This document shows, piece after piece, positions 1 to 7,445 of a DNA stretch of 64,000 nucleotides. The notes beneath the pieces are model-generated. The model did no database searches and was not told where the DNA came from. It was given only the letters and a program-made list of their open reading frames with translations. Both the position numbers and the translations under genes were made by a program. This stretch comes from Roseimaritima sediminicola (GTDB lineage Bacteria; Planctomycetota; Planctomycetia; Pirellulales; Pirellulaceae). Positions within the stretch are counted from its first letter, which is position 1. Each line of letters starts with the position of its first letter. The stretch lies in NCBI RefSeq assembly GCF_009618275.1, contig NZ_WIAD01000009.1, positions 1 to 64,000 on the forward strand. The letters run 5' to 3'.

Positions 1-27
1 CGTGCAACGTGATTTTGAACGTTCTTG
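1..27 (+). repeat. attC site 0 (3' end only)
   Basis: The first 27 bases match the right-hand end of attC sites 2 and 8, including the GTTCTTG core at 21-27. The left part lies outside the window, which shows that the array continues upstream. Confidence 0.6.
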
Positions 28-346
28 CTGTCTGTCGTTGCGCGGTCGAACGCCAAGCTTCGTCATGGTTGCTCGGTCGATCGCCCAAGTCTGCGAGCAC
101 CGAACCGCAGAAAGCCCAGGTCCGTGATGGTTGCGCAGTCGATTGCCAAGCTTCGTGAAAGTTGCTCGGTCGAAGTTTGCTCGGTCGATTCCCCCAGCCG
201 AAGTTTGCTCGGTCGATGCGTCCGTCGAAAATCGCCGGCCTGTGAAGTTGCGCGGTCAATTTTTGCTCGGTCCCTTTTCGGCCGCTATCCTGAGGTCATG
301 CGTGGCCGATAGGGTTGGCGAACCGTCGGCTAGTGCAATCGCCGCG
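28..346. other. Cassette 1 body, no gene recognised
   Basis: No open frame here looks like a protein. The stretch holds irregular direct copies of a 12-13 bp motif reading approximately GTTGCTCGGTCGA (near 83-95, 159-171, 170-187 and 204-217). The part from 212 into attC 1 is closely similar, almost without gaps, to 5638-5855 in cassette 10, so it is a duplicated noncoding block. Confidence 0.5.
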
Positions 347-436
347 CAAGAACCAAGTGGTGCACACGAGCGGCGGCAACCTCGCGTTGTGATCACGAAA
401 TCCTGGGTCGCCGCCGTGTGACCACCGACGTTACTG
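347..436 (+). repeat. attC site 1
   Basis: Begins with CAAGAAC (347-353) and ends with core GTTACTG (430-436). Inner arms are a GCGGCGGC-type segment near 370-377 and GGTCGCCGCC near 407-416. Near-twin of attC 10. Confidence 0.75.
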
Positions 437-926
437 CCGCTTGCGTTCCGCGGTGCGATCATTGTTCCAACCGTGCGTGCCTTCGCGACTTTGCGGGCGT
501 TGGATATCGGGCTGGCGGTTGTTGACAGAAAGATGGAGACAGGAAAATGACTGCGCTGCTCAGCTTCCTGTCTCCATTTTCCTGTCTTTCTCTGCGGCCC
601 GGGGATGACGAGCTACGCGCGGCCGAATTCATTTGCGTCGGTTAGTATCGTTCGCCGAAGAGGTATCGAGCGCGGAAGCATCTGCCCGTACATCGCGAAT
701 AGGCGAGAGCTGGTTCGTGTTTGGCGGACTCATCTGGCTCCGCCGGCTTGTTGATATCCGCTCGGGTTTGTCTGACGCTACGCCGACTCGCCGGCACCTG
801 CTTCGACTCCGTGCCTCTGTGAACTCCGTGAGAACCTGTCCTCTTGCAAAGATGCTTGCTCATCCATCGGCGGCGCAGATAGAATGCAGCTGCCAGGGGC
901 GCCGCGGATTGGATCCGACCATGAGG
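437..926. other. Cassette 2 body, no gene recognised, long inverted repeat
   Basis: No credible protein on either strand; the longest frames either cross the attC or lack family features. At about 524-591 there is a long imperfect inverted repeat whose arms carry AGACAGGAAAATG-type and CATTTTCCTGTCT-type words around a short loop, resembling REP-like elements scattered in planctomycete genomes. A CTCTGTGAACTCCGTGAG word near 813-831 is another dispersed-repeat signature, also seen in degenerate form near 7621-7646. Confidence 0.5.
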
Positions 927-1019
927 CAGTAACCAACAAATGCAAGTGAGCACGGGTGGTTCGTTGTTTGGTTTGCTTGCTGGTCCTTTGCCCGTGCCAC
1001 GTGATTTGAAACGTTCTGC
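927..1019 (+). repeat. attC site 2
   Basis: Begins CAGTAAC (927-933) and ends at core GTTCTGC (1013-1019). Arms GAGCACGGG (948-956) and CCCGTGCC (991-998) pair. Very similar to attC 8 and to the fragment at 1-27. Confidence 0.8.
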
Positions 1020-1038
1020 CTCAAAGGCATCCTCTCTC

Positions 1039-1746
1039 GTGTGGTACTGGAACCAACAGAACTTCGAAGGCCTAATTGCCGTTGCTGATTCCATCGCCGA
1101 TCAGCCGCAATGGAATCTGTCTGCCCAGTATTGCCGTCTTCGTGAACGAGGTCTCCGTCCACAAGCGCTACAGGCTATCACCGAACTTATTGCCGAAGCT
1201 GCGGGGTGGGGCGACAACGGCCGCAGACAGTTTGCCGACTGGATCTACTCCACAAGCCTACGCAACCCCGAAGTTCATAAGCTAATCCCAACGCCGCTCA
1301 ACCAGCAACTCCTCGTGCCAACGTTGCGGCAATGGGCGGCATCAGAATCATCAAACGCGATACCGGAACGCTGGCTTGGTTTCGCAACTGGCGACCACCA
1401 GCATTTCTCGAACGCTCTCTCGCTTGACCCAACAGACGATATTTCGCGTTACAGGCTCGTCTCGCGCGATCTTGCTGATGTGGACCATCAATGCCACCAT
1501 CTGCCGGATTGCTTCATCGGCGAAATCGACACTGCGATCATGACTTTGGATCGTGCAAAGGCAATGGCAGCTAAGTTTTCCAGTCCTGACATCGCCCCAA
1601 CGCTCGAAGATGAATTCAGTGAACTATACGGCAAGGTCCGCGACTGGCAGACATTCCAAGGGGCTGGCGGTGATTCGTTTGGTGATTGGTGCATTGCAAA
1701 TGGCCGAGTTTACCACTGGCTTAAAGCGTATTATTATGAACGCTAA
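1039..1746 (+). CDS. Cassette 3 protein of unknown function (235 aa)
   Basis: I do not recognise this protein. The reading frame is open through attC 2 from 940, but a cassette gene should start after the recombination point at 1013, so I chose the in-frame GTG at 1039, which gives a start of VWYWNQQNF. The product has no signal peptide or membrane segment, is rich in Trp and predicted helix, and ends in WLKAYYYER. The TAA stop (1744-1746) lies 11 bases before attC 3, the normal cassette arrangement. The start codon is uncertain because no strong ribosome site precedes it. A soluble cytoplasmic protein is the safest inference. Confidence 0.6.
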   Translation: MWYWNQQNFEGLIAVADSIADQPQWNLSAQYCRLRERGLRPQALQAITELIAEAAGWGDNGRRQFADWIYSTSLRNPEVHKLIPTPLNQQLLVPTLRQWAASESSNAIPERWLGFATGDHQHFSNALSLDPTDDISRYRLVSRDLADVDHQCHHLPDCFIGEIDTAIMTLDRAKAMAAKFSSPDIAPTLEDEFSELYGKVRDWQTFQGAGGDSFGDWCIANGRVYHWLKAYYYER

Positions 1747-1757
1747 CCGTTGTAGAG

Positions 1758-1847
1758 GCAGAACAAAGCGGTGAACGGGAGCCGCCGGTGACGCGGGTTT
1801 TGAAGTCATAGTTTTCCGCGGCGGCCCCGTTACCGCCAACGTTATGC
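1758..1847 (+). repeat. attC site 3
   Basis: Begins GCAGAAC (1758-1764) and ends at core GTTATGC (1841-1847), with inner arms GGGAGCCGCCG and CGGCGGCCCC. Same subfamily as attC 11, whose core is mutated. Confidence 0.75.
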
Positions 1848-1876
1848 CACTCAATTTCCTCCAACACAGCTAGCCA

Positions 1877-2524
1877 ATGTCTACACAAGAATTCCGCCAA
1901 CAGATGCTCCCCCTATGGGAGCAGATGATCGCAAACATTTTCCCCGTTGCAATGCCATCAAGTGCTTCGTGGACTTGCCACCAAGACATGGTAGCTGTTC
2001 TGAACCACGTTGGTGCAACTAAAGACCTTAACCATTTGTTCTTTCCTCGAGGTGGCGGACTCGACCTTACCGGCGCTTCGATCTCGCTCGATAGCGGATG
2101 CATTGATCTCAACTTTGGGCGTGGTGCGTCCATCGCAAAAGCGAATCGACTTTCATGCGAGATATTTCCCGACAACATGGAGTTCTCGTACTTCCGAATC
2201 GACTGCGACGACCTTGCTCCATCTGGCGTTTGCGACGAACTGGCTTTCGACCACGAAGAGCTTGTTCAATTGGACGATGGCACATACCTGGACCGATCAC
2301 TCTGGGATCGCGGCTACATGTCACACGATCCTGATGGCAATGAGATTCCGTTTCCTGGCACCGCAAGGATTGTCACGCGACACATAAAAGGCTCTTTCGT
2401 CATCTTCTGCAAGGCATCCGCATACAACGCGGATAGCTCCACGTATGATGGCCGGCATAGCAAGATGTCAGCTCCTGATTTCAGGACGTATATCGAAAAG
2501 TCTGCTTCACCCGCGGTCGTGTAG
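1877..2524 (+). CDS. Cassette 4 protein of unknown function (215 aa)
   Basis: Unrecognised soluble protein beginning MSTQEFRQQM. It has an N-terminal helical part (about residues 1-50), then a mixed region with a glycine-rich turn (FPRGGGLDLTG near 55-66) and an acidic stretch (DELAFDHEELVQLDDG near 119-134). No signal peptide, membrane span or known catalytic motif is visible. The gene begins 30 bases after the attC 3 core and stops (TAG) just before the first box of attC 4, so it fills the cassette. The codon pattern and sensible amino-acid composition argue for a real gene, but no function can be assigned. Confidence 0.7.
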   Translation: MSTQEFRQQMLPLWEQMIANIFPVAMPSSASWTCHQDMVAVLNHVGATKDLNHLFFPRGGGLDLTGASISLDSGCIDLNFGRGASIAKANRLSCEIFPDNMEFSYFRIDCDDLAPSGVCDELAFDHEELVQLDDGTYLDRSLWDRGYMSHDPDGNEIPFPGTARIVTRHIKGSFVIFCKASAYNADSSTYDGRHSKMSAPDFRTYIEKSASPAVV

Positions 2525-2527
2525 GGG

Positions 2528-2620
2528 GCATAACCATGTGATGCAACGGAGGACGGGTGGCCTGTTTTCTCGTCTGCTTGCAAGTCGTTTGCCCGTCCCC
2601 GCTGATCACTAACGTTATCC
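2528..2620 (+). repeat. attC site 4
   Basis: Begins GCATAAC (2528-2534), ends at core GTTATCC (2614-2620); arms GAGGACGGG and CCCGTCCCC pair. Almost identical in layout to attC 6. Confidence 0.85.
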
Positions 2621-2629
2621 GACTGACAT

Positions 2630-3154
2630 ATGACTAAGCCGATCTTTCGTAACTGCGACGACATCGGGCCTTCCGAACTTGCATCGTTTCCGGTGTGGGT
2701 TTACTGCCACCTGACAGACTACGACGAACCGTGGTACGAAGACGTTGACGACGAAGCATACCGTGCCTGGACGGACGACTCGCCCATCGGCAACGATACC
2801 GTGGCGATCGTGGCCGCATCTTTCCGTACACACGCGGGGATTCTACTCCAAGGCTTTATCGAGACATGGGGCGACTCTACCGGGAATCCAGTGCTGGATC
2901 TCAAGCCGACCATTTTCGACGCGGATGGCCATCGGATCGCATTATGGCACGGTGCAACCTATCAATTCGGAACGGATCACTTGGATGACTGCATCGCACG
3001 CTTTGAACGTCTTTTGGGCGGTTCGATGCCTGACCATTTCCCCGTTCGCGTAGAGGTGAAAGCGAATGTGTTTGGTGATGCACTGACTGACTCGTTGCCC
3101 GGTTTCGCTTCCTTTTCCGGTCCGGGAGAAACTACCGTAATCAACGGCGGATAA
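2630..3154 (+). CDS. Cassette 5 acidic protein of unknown function (174 aa)
   Basis: Unrecognised protein starting MTKPIFRNCDDIGPSELASF. It is strongly acidic, especially near residues 29-50 (DYDEPWYEDVDDEAY), and looks soluble with mixed strand and helix. Small acidic proteins of this kind in cassettes are sometimes immunity-like, but no motif supports that here. The ATG is 10 bases after the attC 4 core, and its TAA stop (3152-3154) is the TAA of the first box of attC 5, so coding and recombination sequence are shared. That placement makes it a convincing cassette gene. Confidence 0.7.
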   Translation: MTKPIFRNCDDIGPSELASFPVWVYCHLTDYDEPWYEDVDDEAYRAWTDDSPIGNDTVAIVAASFRTHAGILLQGFIETWGDSTGNPVLDLKPTIFDADGHRIALWHGATYQFGTDHLDDCIARFERLLGGSMPDHFPVRVEVKANVFGDALTDSLPGFASFSGPGETTVINGG

Positions 3155-3241
3155 CCATGGCATTCACACGGAGCGGGGCTTGCGGCCGAATTGGAAATGG
3201 ACAACTTTACTCTCCCCGCCCGGTGATGCCGGACGTTACCC
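3149..3241 (+). repeat. attC site 5
   Basis: Begins GGATAAC (3149-3155), ends at core GTTACCC (3235-3241); arms GGAGCGGGG and CTCCCCGCCC pair. The first box supplies the stop codon of the gene before it. Confidence 0.8.
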
Positions 3242-3262
3242 GACACAGGCCCATACACGACC

Positions 3263-3694
3263 ATGGTGAATCCATACGAGCCTCTCGCGATTCCTCCACC
3301 TGTTGGGACACGATTGCGACCGCAGCCGACGAAACGGATTCCGGTTTGGTTCCGCATCTTCACTGGTGTTGTCGCACTGTCTGGCACTCCGTTCCTTTTG
3401 ACAGTGGTTTGGCTCATCACCCTACCCGGCGCGTTGATCTGGCTCTGCTGGATTGCAATCGCATTCGGTGTCAAGGCTTTTGATCAATTGCCCTTCTGGC
3501 TTATTAGCGCCATCTGGACGATCGCGATGGCCGTCTTCGTCGTTGGTGAATCCTGGCTTGGCCCGTACCGAATGCACTTCGGATACTGGCATGTTTTCGC
3601 TGCCGTTATACTTTCGCTGTGCGGAAGCGGGCGATGCCTGTTGACGTTTCGCCTTGGTGCCACAACTCGCCACTCAGATCGGGTAACCATGTGA
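3263..3694 (+). CDS. Cassette 6 small membrane protein (143 aa)
   Basis: Unrecognised integral membrane protein. After a proline-rich cytoplasmic-looking N-terminus (MVNPYEPLAIPPPVG...) there are about four hydrophobic spans: near residues 29-48, 51-70, 76-95 and 105-125. It resembles the small multi-span proteins often seen in cassette arrays. The frame passes through the in-box TAA of attC 6 out of phase and stops at a TGA (3692-3694) inside the site, so the last residues are encoded by attC sequence. No enzymatic motif is visible. Confidence 0.65.
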   Translation: MVNPYEPLAIPPPVGTRLRPQPTKRIPVWFRIFTGVVALSGTPFLLTVVWLITLPGALIWLCWIAIAFGVKAFDQLPFWLISAIWTIAMAVFVVGESWLGPYRMHFGYWHVFAAVILSLCGSGRCLLTFRLGATTRHSDRVTM

Positions 3695-3773
3695 TGCAAC
3701 GGAGGATGGGTGGTCCGTTTTCTCGTCTCCTTGCAGGTCGTTCGCCCGTCCCCGCTGATCACTACCGTTCGCC
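3681..3773 (+). repeat. attC site 6
   Basis: Begins GGGTAAC (3681-3687), ends at core GTTCGCC (3767-3773); arms GAGGATGGG and CCCGTCCCC. Sister of attC 4 with only scattered differences. Confidence 0.85.
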
Positions 3774-3779
3774 CAACTA

Positions 3780-4259
3780 ATGTCGCTGCAACCCGAAACG
3801 ATCGTTGACCTATGGACGGCACGGATCCCGGGCCTCGGTCGTTTTGCGGAGCACCATTGGCTCGTAGTCTGCCGCGATGGCTCCCCTGACCGCTGGGAGG
3901 TTTGGCAAACCCCTGGTGAATGTAAGACGTCATGGGGCCACCTACATCGAAACCTGATGCGTCCTTCGTCTGGTGTTGGTAACGGCGCCGGTCGCATCAT
4001 TCATCGGTGGACCGCTGATGACGCCGTCTATCTCGCCACGAGAATCGAATCGACGCCGACTGTTTACCCATGGAACGATTGCTACCGGATTTACCCCGGC
4101 CCGAATAGCAACACATACGTGCAATGGGTACTTGGTCCACTGTATGCTTTGGGCTGGCGAGGATTTGGTCGGCGGTATGTCAATGGCTCCCGCCTCGCGA
4201 AGATATGGGCGAACCATGCCGTGCACCGGAGCGGCGTCGACGCGATTTCTGATGGTTAG
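3780..4259 (+). CDS. Cassette 7 DUF3750 domain protein (159 aa)
   Basis: The central and C-terminal parts match the DUF3750 family from memory: a HHWLVV segment near residues 25-30, then YPWNDCYRIYPGPNSNT near 96-112, the family signature with an invariant PGPNSNT. The family's function is unknown; the conserved His and PGPNSNT are consistent with a hydrolase-like fold but this is not established. It starts 7 bases after the attC 6 core. Unusually, the frame runs about 50 bases into attC 7 before stopping (TAG 4257-4259), so some 16 C-terminal residues are encoded by the recombination site; the protein may have lost its original end when captured. Confidence 0.75.
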   Translation: MSLQPETIVDLWTARIPGLGRFAEHHWLVVCRDGSPDRWEVWQTPGECKTSWGHLHRNLMRPSSGVGNGAGRIIHRWTADDAVYLATRIESTPTVYPWNDCYRIYPGPNSNTYVQWVLGPLYALGWRGFGRRYVNGSRLAKIWANHAVHRSGVDAISDG

Positions 4260-4296
4260 TATCACTCTCGCCGCCCGGTGACGGCGGACGTTACTG
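4208..4296 (+). repeat. attC site 7
   Basis: Begins GGCGAAC (4208-4214), ends at core GTTACTG (4290-4296); arms GGAGCGGCG and TCGCCGCCC. Overlapped by the end of the DUF3750 gene. Confidence 0.75.
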
Positions 4297-4768
4297 ACGC
4301 TTGTGTTCTGCGGCGCTATCAATTCGCAGGTCGGTCGTGGGTAGTTTCAGCGTGTTCTGCTGACGTCTTGCGTTGGACGCCGTCACATCTTGCGAATGGG
4401 ACCCGCGGCCGCCCTGCTCCCGCGCTGGGTGGCCGAATGCCTTGTGTCGGAGCGGCCCTCGATGCCTCATCCGTGCTGGCTGCAGCTGATCGTCCCGGCA
4501 ACCTTTGCTAATCGCCGATTCCTGCGAGGCTTCATCTTGAGCGGGATGCGGGGGTCGTTGCAAAACGCAGAGTCGCAGAGGGACGCAGAGTCCCAAGTAC
4601 AGCCCGTTCTCTGCGTGCTCTGTGTCCTCTGCGTTTTATCCTTCGGCCTGGTCGCTGTCGATACGCTCCGTCCACTGACCGTCGGCCACCTGTTCTTGCT
4701 TGCCGCGTCTGCGATGGGAGCGTTACAATGAGTGACTCAAACTATCGCGGGCTAGAACGTTTGTGAGA
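4297..4768. other. Cassette 8 body, no gene recognised, long inverted repeat
   Basis: Frames here are short and unlike proteins. At about 4561-4640 there is an imperfect inverted repeat with arms of roughly 29 bp built of AAAACGCAGAG and CTCTGCGTTTT words around a loop of about 20 bp, a dispersed-repeat type found in many bacterial intergenic regions. No promoter can be asserted. Confidence 0.5.
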
Positions 4769-4861
4769 CAGTAACCACCAAATGCACGTGAGCACGGGTG
4801 GTTCGTTTGTCGGTTTGCTCGCAAGTCCTGTGCCCGTGCCACGTGATCTTGGACGTTCCCC
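4769..4861 (+). repeat. attC site 8
   Basis: Begins CAGTAAC (4769-4775), ends at core GTTCCCC (4855-4861); arms GAGCACGGG and CCCGTGCC. Near-duplicate of attC 2. Confidence 0.85.
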
Positions 4862-4871
4862 GACTGAAATC

Positions 4872-5321
4872 ATGACGCGAATCACAACGATCACTTCCCT
4901 CTGCGTTTTGCTTGCTGCGGCCATATTCGTTGGAACGGTATTCACACGCAACCTATTGCACGCACGTGCGCAGCTGAACGTCCAGCATCTCAATCAGCAG
5001 ACCACGAGCGTTGATGCCTTTCCGATTGTCCACTCGCATACACTGGTTGACCGTCACGGAAAACCGAAAATCATTCTCCTGCACAAATCGACCGAGCCAT
5101 CCGGAAACGTACCGTTCCACTGGGTAGACCTCATCGCCATTGATCCACCTGATCGGCATTTGCGATGCATTGTTGACGGCGATCCTGTCGAGATCGAATC
5201 CGATGTCCAGGTTTTCTATGCACTTGACGATTCAAAGCCATCGCGACGGTCATTCCCAAGTGATACAGTTGTGCCGCACATTCCTGATGCAAAGTGGGAC
5301 GAGTTTGCTAATCCATTTTGA
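4872..5321 (+). CDS. Cassette 9 membrane-anchored protein of unknown function (149 aa)
   Basis: The frame is open from 4782 across attC 8, but the ATG at 4872, 17 bases after the recombination point, is the sensible start. Residues 1-25 (MTRITTITSLCVLLAAAIFVGTVF) form a single membrane anchor or uncleaved signal; the remaining 120 residues look like a soluble extracytoplasmic domain with several short strands and no cysteine pair. I do not recognise the family. The TGA stop is 40 bases before attC 9. Confidence 0.65.
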   Translation: MTRITTITSLCVLLAAAIFVGTVFTRNLLHARAQLNVQHLNQQTTSVDAFPIVHSHTLVDRHGKPKIILLHKSTEPSGNVPFHWVDLIAIDPPDRHLRCIVDGDPVEIESDVQVFYALDDSKPSRRSFPSDTVVPHIPDAKWDEFANPF

Positions 5322-5360
5322 AGCATCCTAGACTTTCATCTTCAACAAAGTCGACAACGC

Positions 5361-5451
5361 GGGGAACCATGACATGCACCGGAATCGGGCTTGCGAGCGT
5401 TTTGGCAATTGACAATCAACCCTCCCGACCCGGTGATGTCGGTCGTTCTTG
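5361..5451 (+). repeat. attC site 9
   Basis: Begins GGGGAAC (5361-5367), ends at core GTTCTTG (5445-5451); arms GGAATCGGG and CTCCCGACCC. Belongs with attC 5, 7, 12 and 13 by its GGTGATGxC segment before the core. Confidence 0.75.
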
Positions 5452-5772
5452 CACGAGCATCGTCGTACTCGTACTCAGGGCGCAGCCCGGTACTCGTACT
5501 CCTACTCGAATGTCCGGTGACGAGTGGCCAATGTACCGCCGACCCGGCCATGGTTGCGATGCTGCAGTTTCTCTCGAATCGAGTACGAGTACCGCGTTGC
5601 TGAGTACGAGTACAAGTACGAGTCAGAAGCTTGTTCCGTCGATGCGTCTATCGAAAGTTGCTGGCCTGTGAAGTTGCGCGGTCGATTGTTGCTCGGTCCC
5701 GTTTCGCCCTGTATTCTGAGATCGTGCGAGATCGATTTGGTTGGTGACTTGTTCGCTAACGCAATCGCCTCG
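5452..5772. other. Cassette 10 body, no gene, GTACTC inverted repeat and duplicated block
   Basis: The left half (about 5462-5628) is a long imperfect inverted repeat. The left arm holds repeated GTACTCGTACTC words and the right arm repeated GAGTACGAGTAC words, each arm about 48 bp, with a loop of about 65 bp. The right half (from 5638) is the second copy of the noncoding block in cassette 1 (212-430). No protein is apparent. Confidence 0.55.
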
Positions 5773-5861
5773 CAAGAACCAAGTGGTGCACCCGAGCGGC
5801 GGCAGCGTCGTGTCGTGTTCACCGAATCCAGGGTCGCCGCCGTGTGACCACCGACGTTCGT
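5773..5861 (+). repeat. attC site 10
   Basis: Begins CAAGAAC (5773-5779), ends at core GTTCGTC (5855-5861). Near-twin of attC 1, and the similarity extends about 130 bp to its left. Confidence 0.75.
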
Positions 5862-5924
5862 CCGCTTCGATCACCGTTTACCGGCGATGTCACTGCGTGT
5901 AAACTAGACGCTGGAGGAATGCCC

Positions 5925-6155
5925 ATGCCGATCGAGAATTTGCTGTCGTCGCTGAGTCCTGGCGAAAAAGTTGCCGCCATGAATTACCTGTGGGGCGAAC
6001 TGTCCGCTCAGCCGGCGGAATTTTCCTCACCGGCTTGGCATGGCGACGTTCTGGCTGATCGCGATGCGAATCCATCGCGCGAGCCGCGACTTCCGCTGGA
6101 TGCCGCTATGGATGACGTCAAGGAGCGGCTTAATGGACGTCGAGCTAAGGGATGA
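5925..6155 (+). CDS. Antitoxin of the addiction-module family (Unstab_antitox type, 76 aa)
   Basis: A short protein starting MPIENLLSSLSPGEKVAAMNYLWGEL, which fits the putative addiction-module component family: an LSPGEKxxxMxxLWxxL helix, a middle HGDVLADRDAN segment and a C-terminal DDVKERL helix. GGAGG at 5912-5916 sits eight bases before this ATG and decides against the upstream ATG at 5919. It would neutralise the ParE-type toxin encoded just downstream; the two frames overlap by 23 bases, the usual coupling in such modules. TA modules are common stabilisers of long cassette arrays. Here the partner is frameshifted. Confidence 0.75.
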   Translation: MPIENLLSSLSPGEKVAAMNYLWGELSAQPAEFSSPAWHGDVLADRDANPSREPRLPLDAAMDDVKERLNGRRAKG

Positions 6156-6434
6156 GGCCAGAGAGGACCTGGTCAACGGTTCGTTGTTCTACGCTGGTCT
6201 ATCCCTCGGACTCGAAGTGCACTTTCTCGATTGCCTCCGCAGGACCTAGAAAGCCTTAGGTCCACTGCCGGCGTCCACGAGCAGTGCTGTGGGGTCCATC
6301 GTAAGCTCTCTCAGCGTTTTCCCTTTGCGATCTACTATCTGGTGGCAGGTGAGATTATTGACGTCGTCGCCATGCTCGATTGTCGGGAGCATCGGGGCTT
6401 TACTTCTGCGAGACTCGGACGAACCAAGCGGTGA
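6133..6434 (+). pseudogene. ParE/RelE-type toxin, frameshifted
   Basis: The first frame (6133-6249) reads MDVELRDEAREDLVNGSLFY...FLDCLRRT then stops. A second frame continues as DLESLRSTAGVHEQCCG...LSQRFPFAIYY...IDVVAMLDCR to a TGA at 6432-6434. Joined, they give a complete RelE/ParE-superfamily toxin with the typical ArexDL start, the FPFAIYY strand and the VVAxLDCR end. A single lost base near 6236-6241 would explain the break. The end of the gene lies in the first part of attC 11, as expected for an intact cassette gene, so the mutation is recent or a sequencing error. As written, no functional toxin is made. Confidence 0.75.
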
Positions 6435-6507
6435 ACGGGAACCGCCGATCACACGGGTTTCGAAATCAAAGTCTTTGGCGGCGGCCCCGTTACCGCCGCC
6501 GCATAGC
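6418..6507 (+). repeat. attC site 11 with degenerate core
   Basis: Begins GACGAAC (6418-6424) and has the arms of attC 3 (GGGAACCGCCG and GCGGCGGCCCC), but where attC 3 has GTTATGC this site has GCATAGC (6501-6507). Loss of the GTT triplet should prevent integrase cleavage, effectively fusing cassettes 11 and 12. Confidence 0.65.
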
Positions 6508-6508
6508 A

Positions 6509-6877
6509 TTGGGCACCTCATTGCCACCAAAAGAGTTCACGCGACGGGTCACCGCGTTCCAGCGAGGTGGGAACAAGCGCGCTGTCATTTTTCTTGTCTG
6601 GTTTTTCGGTGGTTTACTCGCACTACACCCGCTGGCGTCTTGGGCTGATAGGACAGGCGGAGTGGGGAAGTGGGCTTTCGGAGCTCTACTGCTGTTCTTC
6701 GTTTCGTATCCCTTCTTCGTAGGACGCTGGTACGGATGGCAAAGGCAGCGGCGGTTCGGACTGCTCTGCCCCTCGTGCAACCGTTGTTTGGTTGGCTTTG
6801 GGCAGGACGTCATGCGAACTCGGTCATGCAAATTTTGTGGCACGATGGTCCTTGCGGCAGATCGCCCAACCAATTGA
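6509..6877 (+). CDS. Cassette 12 membrane protein with zinc ribbon (about 122 aa)
   Basis: The frame is open from 6380 through attC 11; the first starts after the site are TTG at 6509 and TTG at 6521, so the start is uncertain. The product has two hydrophobic spans (from about AVIFLVWFFGGLLAL and FGALLLFFVSYPFFVG), then a basic linker and a C-terminal zinc-ribbon-like segment with CPSC and CKFC pairs about 20 residues apart. Small membrane proteins with a cytoplasmic zinc ribbon are known, but I do not recognise a family. The TGA stop is 83 bases before attC 12. Confidence 0.55.
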   Translation: MGTSLPPKEFTRRVTAFQRGGNKRAVIFLVWFFGGLLALHPLASWADRTGGVGKWAFGALLLFFVSYPFFVGRWYGWQRQRRFGLLCPSCNRCLVGFGQDVMRTRSCKFCGTMVLAADRPTN

Positions 6878-6960
6878 CTCACTCGCTTACAAATGAAGCA
6901 CCATAGGTTGTGCTACTGGTTTGACTCGAAATCGCGTCGCTCGACAAATGCAACCGAACC

Positions 6961-7050
6961 GGCGAACCATGACTTGCACGGGAGGACGGCTTGCGCGGTT
7001 TTCGAAGTGGACAATCTTTCTTCCGTCCCCCGTGATGTCTACTGTTACGC
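6961..7050 (+). repeat. attC site 12
   Basis: Begins GGCGAAC (6961-6967), ends at core GTTACGC (7044-7050); arms GGGAGGACGG and CCGTCCCCC. Confidence 0.8.
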
Positions 7051-7085
7051 CATGGATCGGCCCTTACTCATTTGATTGATTTCTG

Positions 7086-7445
7086 ATGAACGAACCCCAG
7101 AAGTCTCGTATCGACATTGCCCGAGTCCCTTGGCAACTTTGGGTTGTGATAGCGTTGCTCGCCGCTGAGGGCATTGGAAATTCCCTCATCATGTTTGGGA
7201 ATCCTGTCGCAGCCATCTGGCTTGCGGCCAAGGTCTTGTTCATCATGGGGTTGATCCGCCGATGGAGGATTGTCTTCGTTTTGTTCGCGATCGTGGCAGC
7301 GCTGCATGTGCTCGCGTTCGCATCTTCAGCACCATTTATCTCGTTCCTTAACTTGCTGATCCTTGTGCTCGCGATTTCTCAATACCGTCGGTTCTTCCCG
7401 GACGAGTCACGCTCGCAAATGGCTGGATCGACAGAGAAGGCGTAA
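7086..7445 (+). CDS. Cassette 13 small membrane protein (119 aa)
   Basis: Unrecognised integral membrane protein starting MNEPQKSRIDIARVPWQLW. About four hydrophobic spans cover residues 17-36, 38-57, 62-80 and 82-100, with a charged C-terminal tail. Its TAA stop (7443-7445) is provided by the first box of attC 13. The layout of short N-terminus, four spans and a basic break RRWR resembles generic DoxX-sized or DUF-type membrane proteins, but no motif allows naming. Confidence 0.65.
   Translation: MNEPQKSRIDIARVPWQLWVVIALLAAEGIGNSLIMFGNPVAAIWLAAKVLFIMGLIRRWRIVFVLFAIVAALHVLAFASSAPFISFLNLLILVLAISQYRRFFPDESRSQMAGSTEKA

Noticed and set aside
642-1094. A 150-codon minus-strand frame in cassette 2
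   Set aside because: It runs through attC 2 in the wrong direction and the protein has no family-like features.
4390-4731. A 113-codon plus-strand frame in cassette 8
   Set aside because: Its middle is translated repeat (VLCVLCVLCVL from the CTCTGCG element) and it has no ribosome site.
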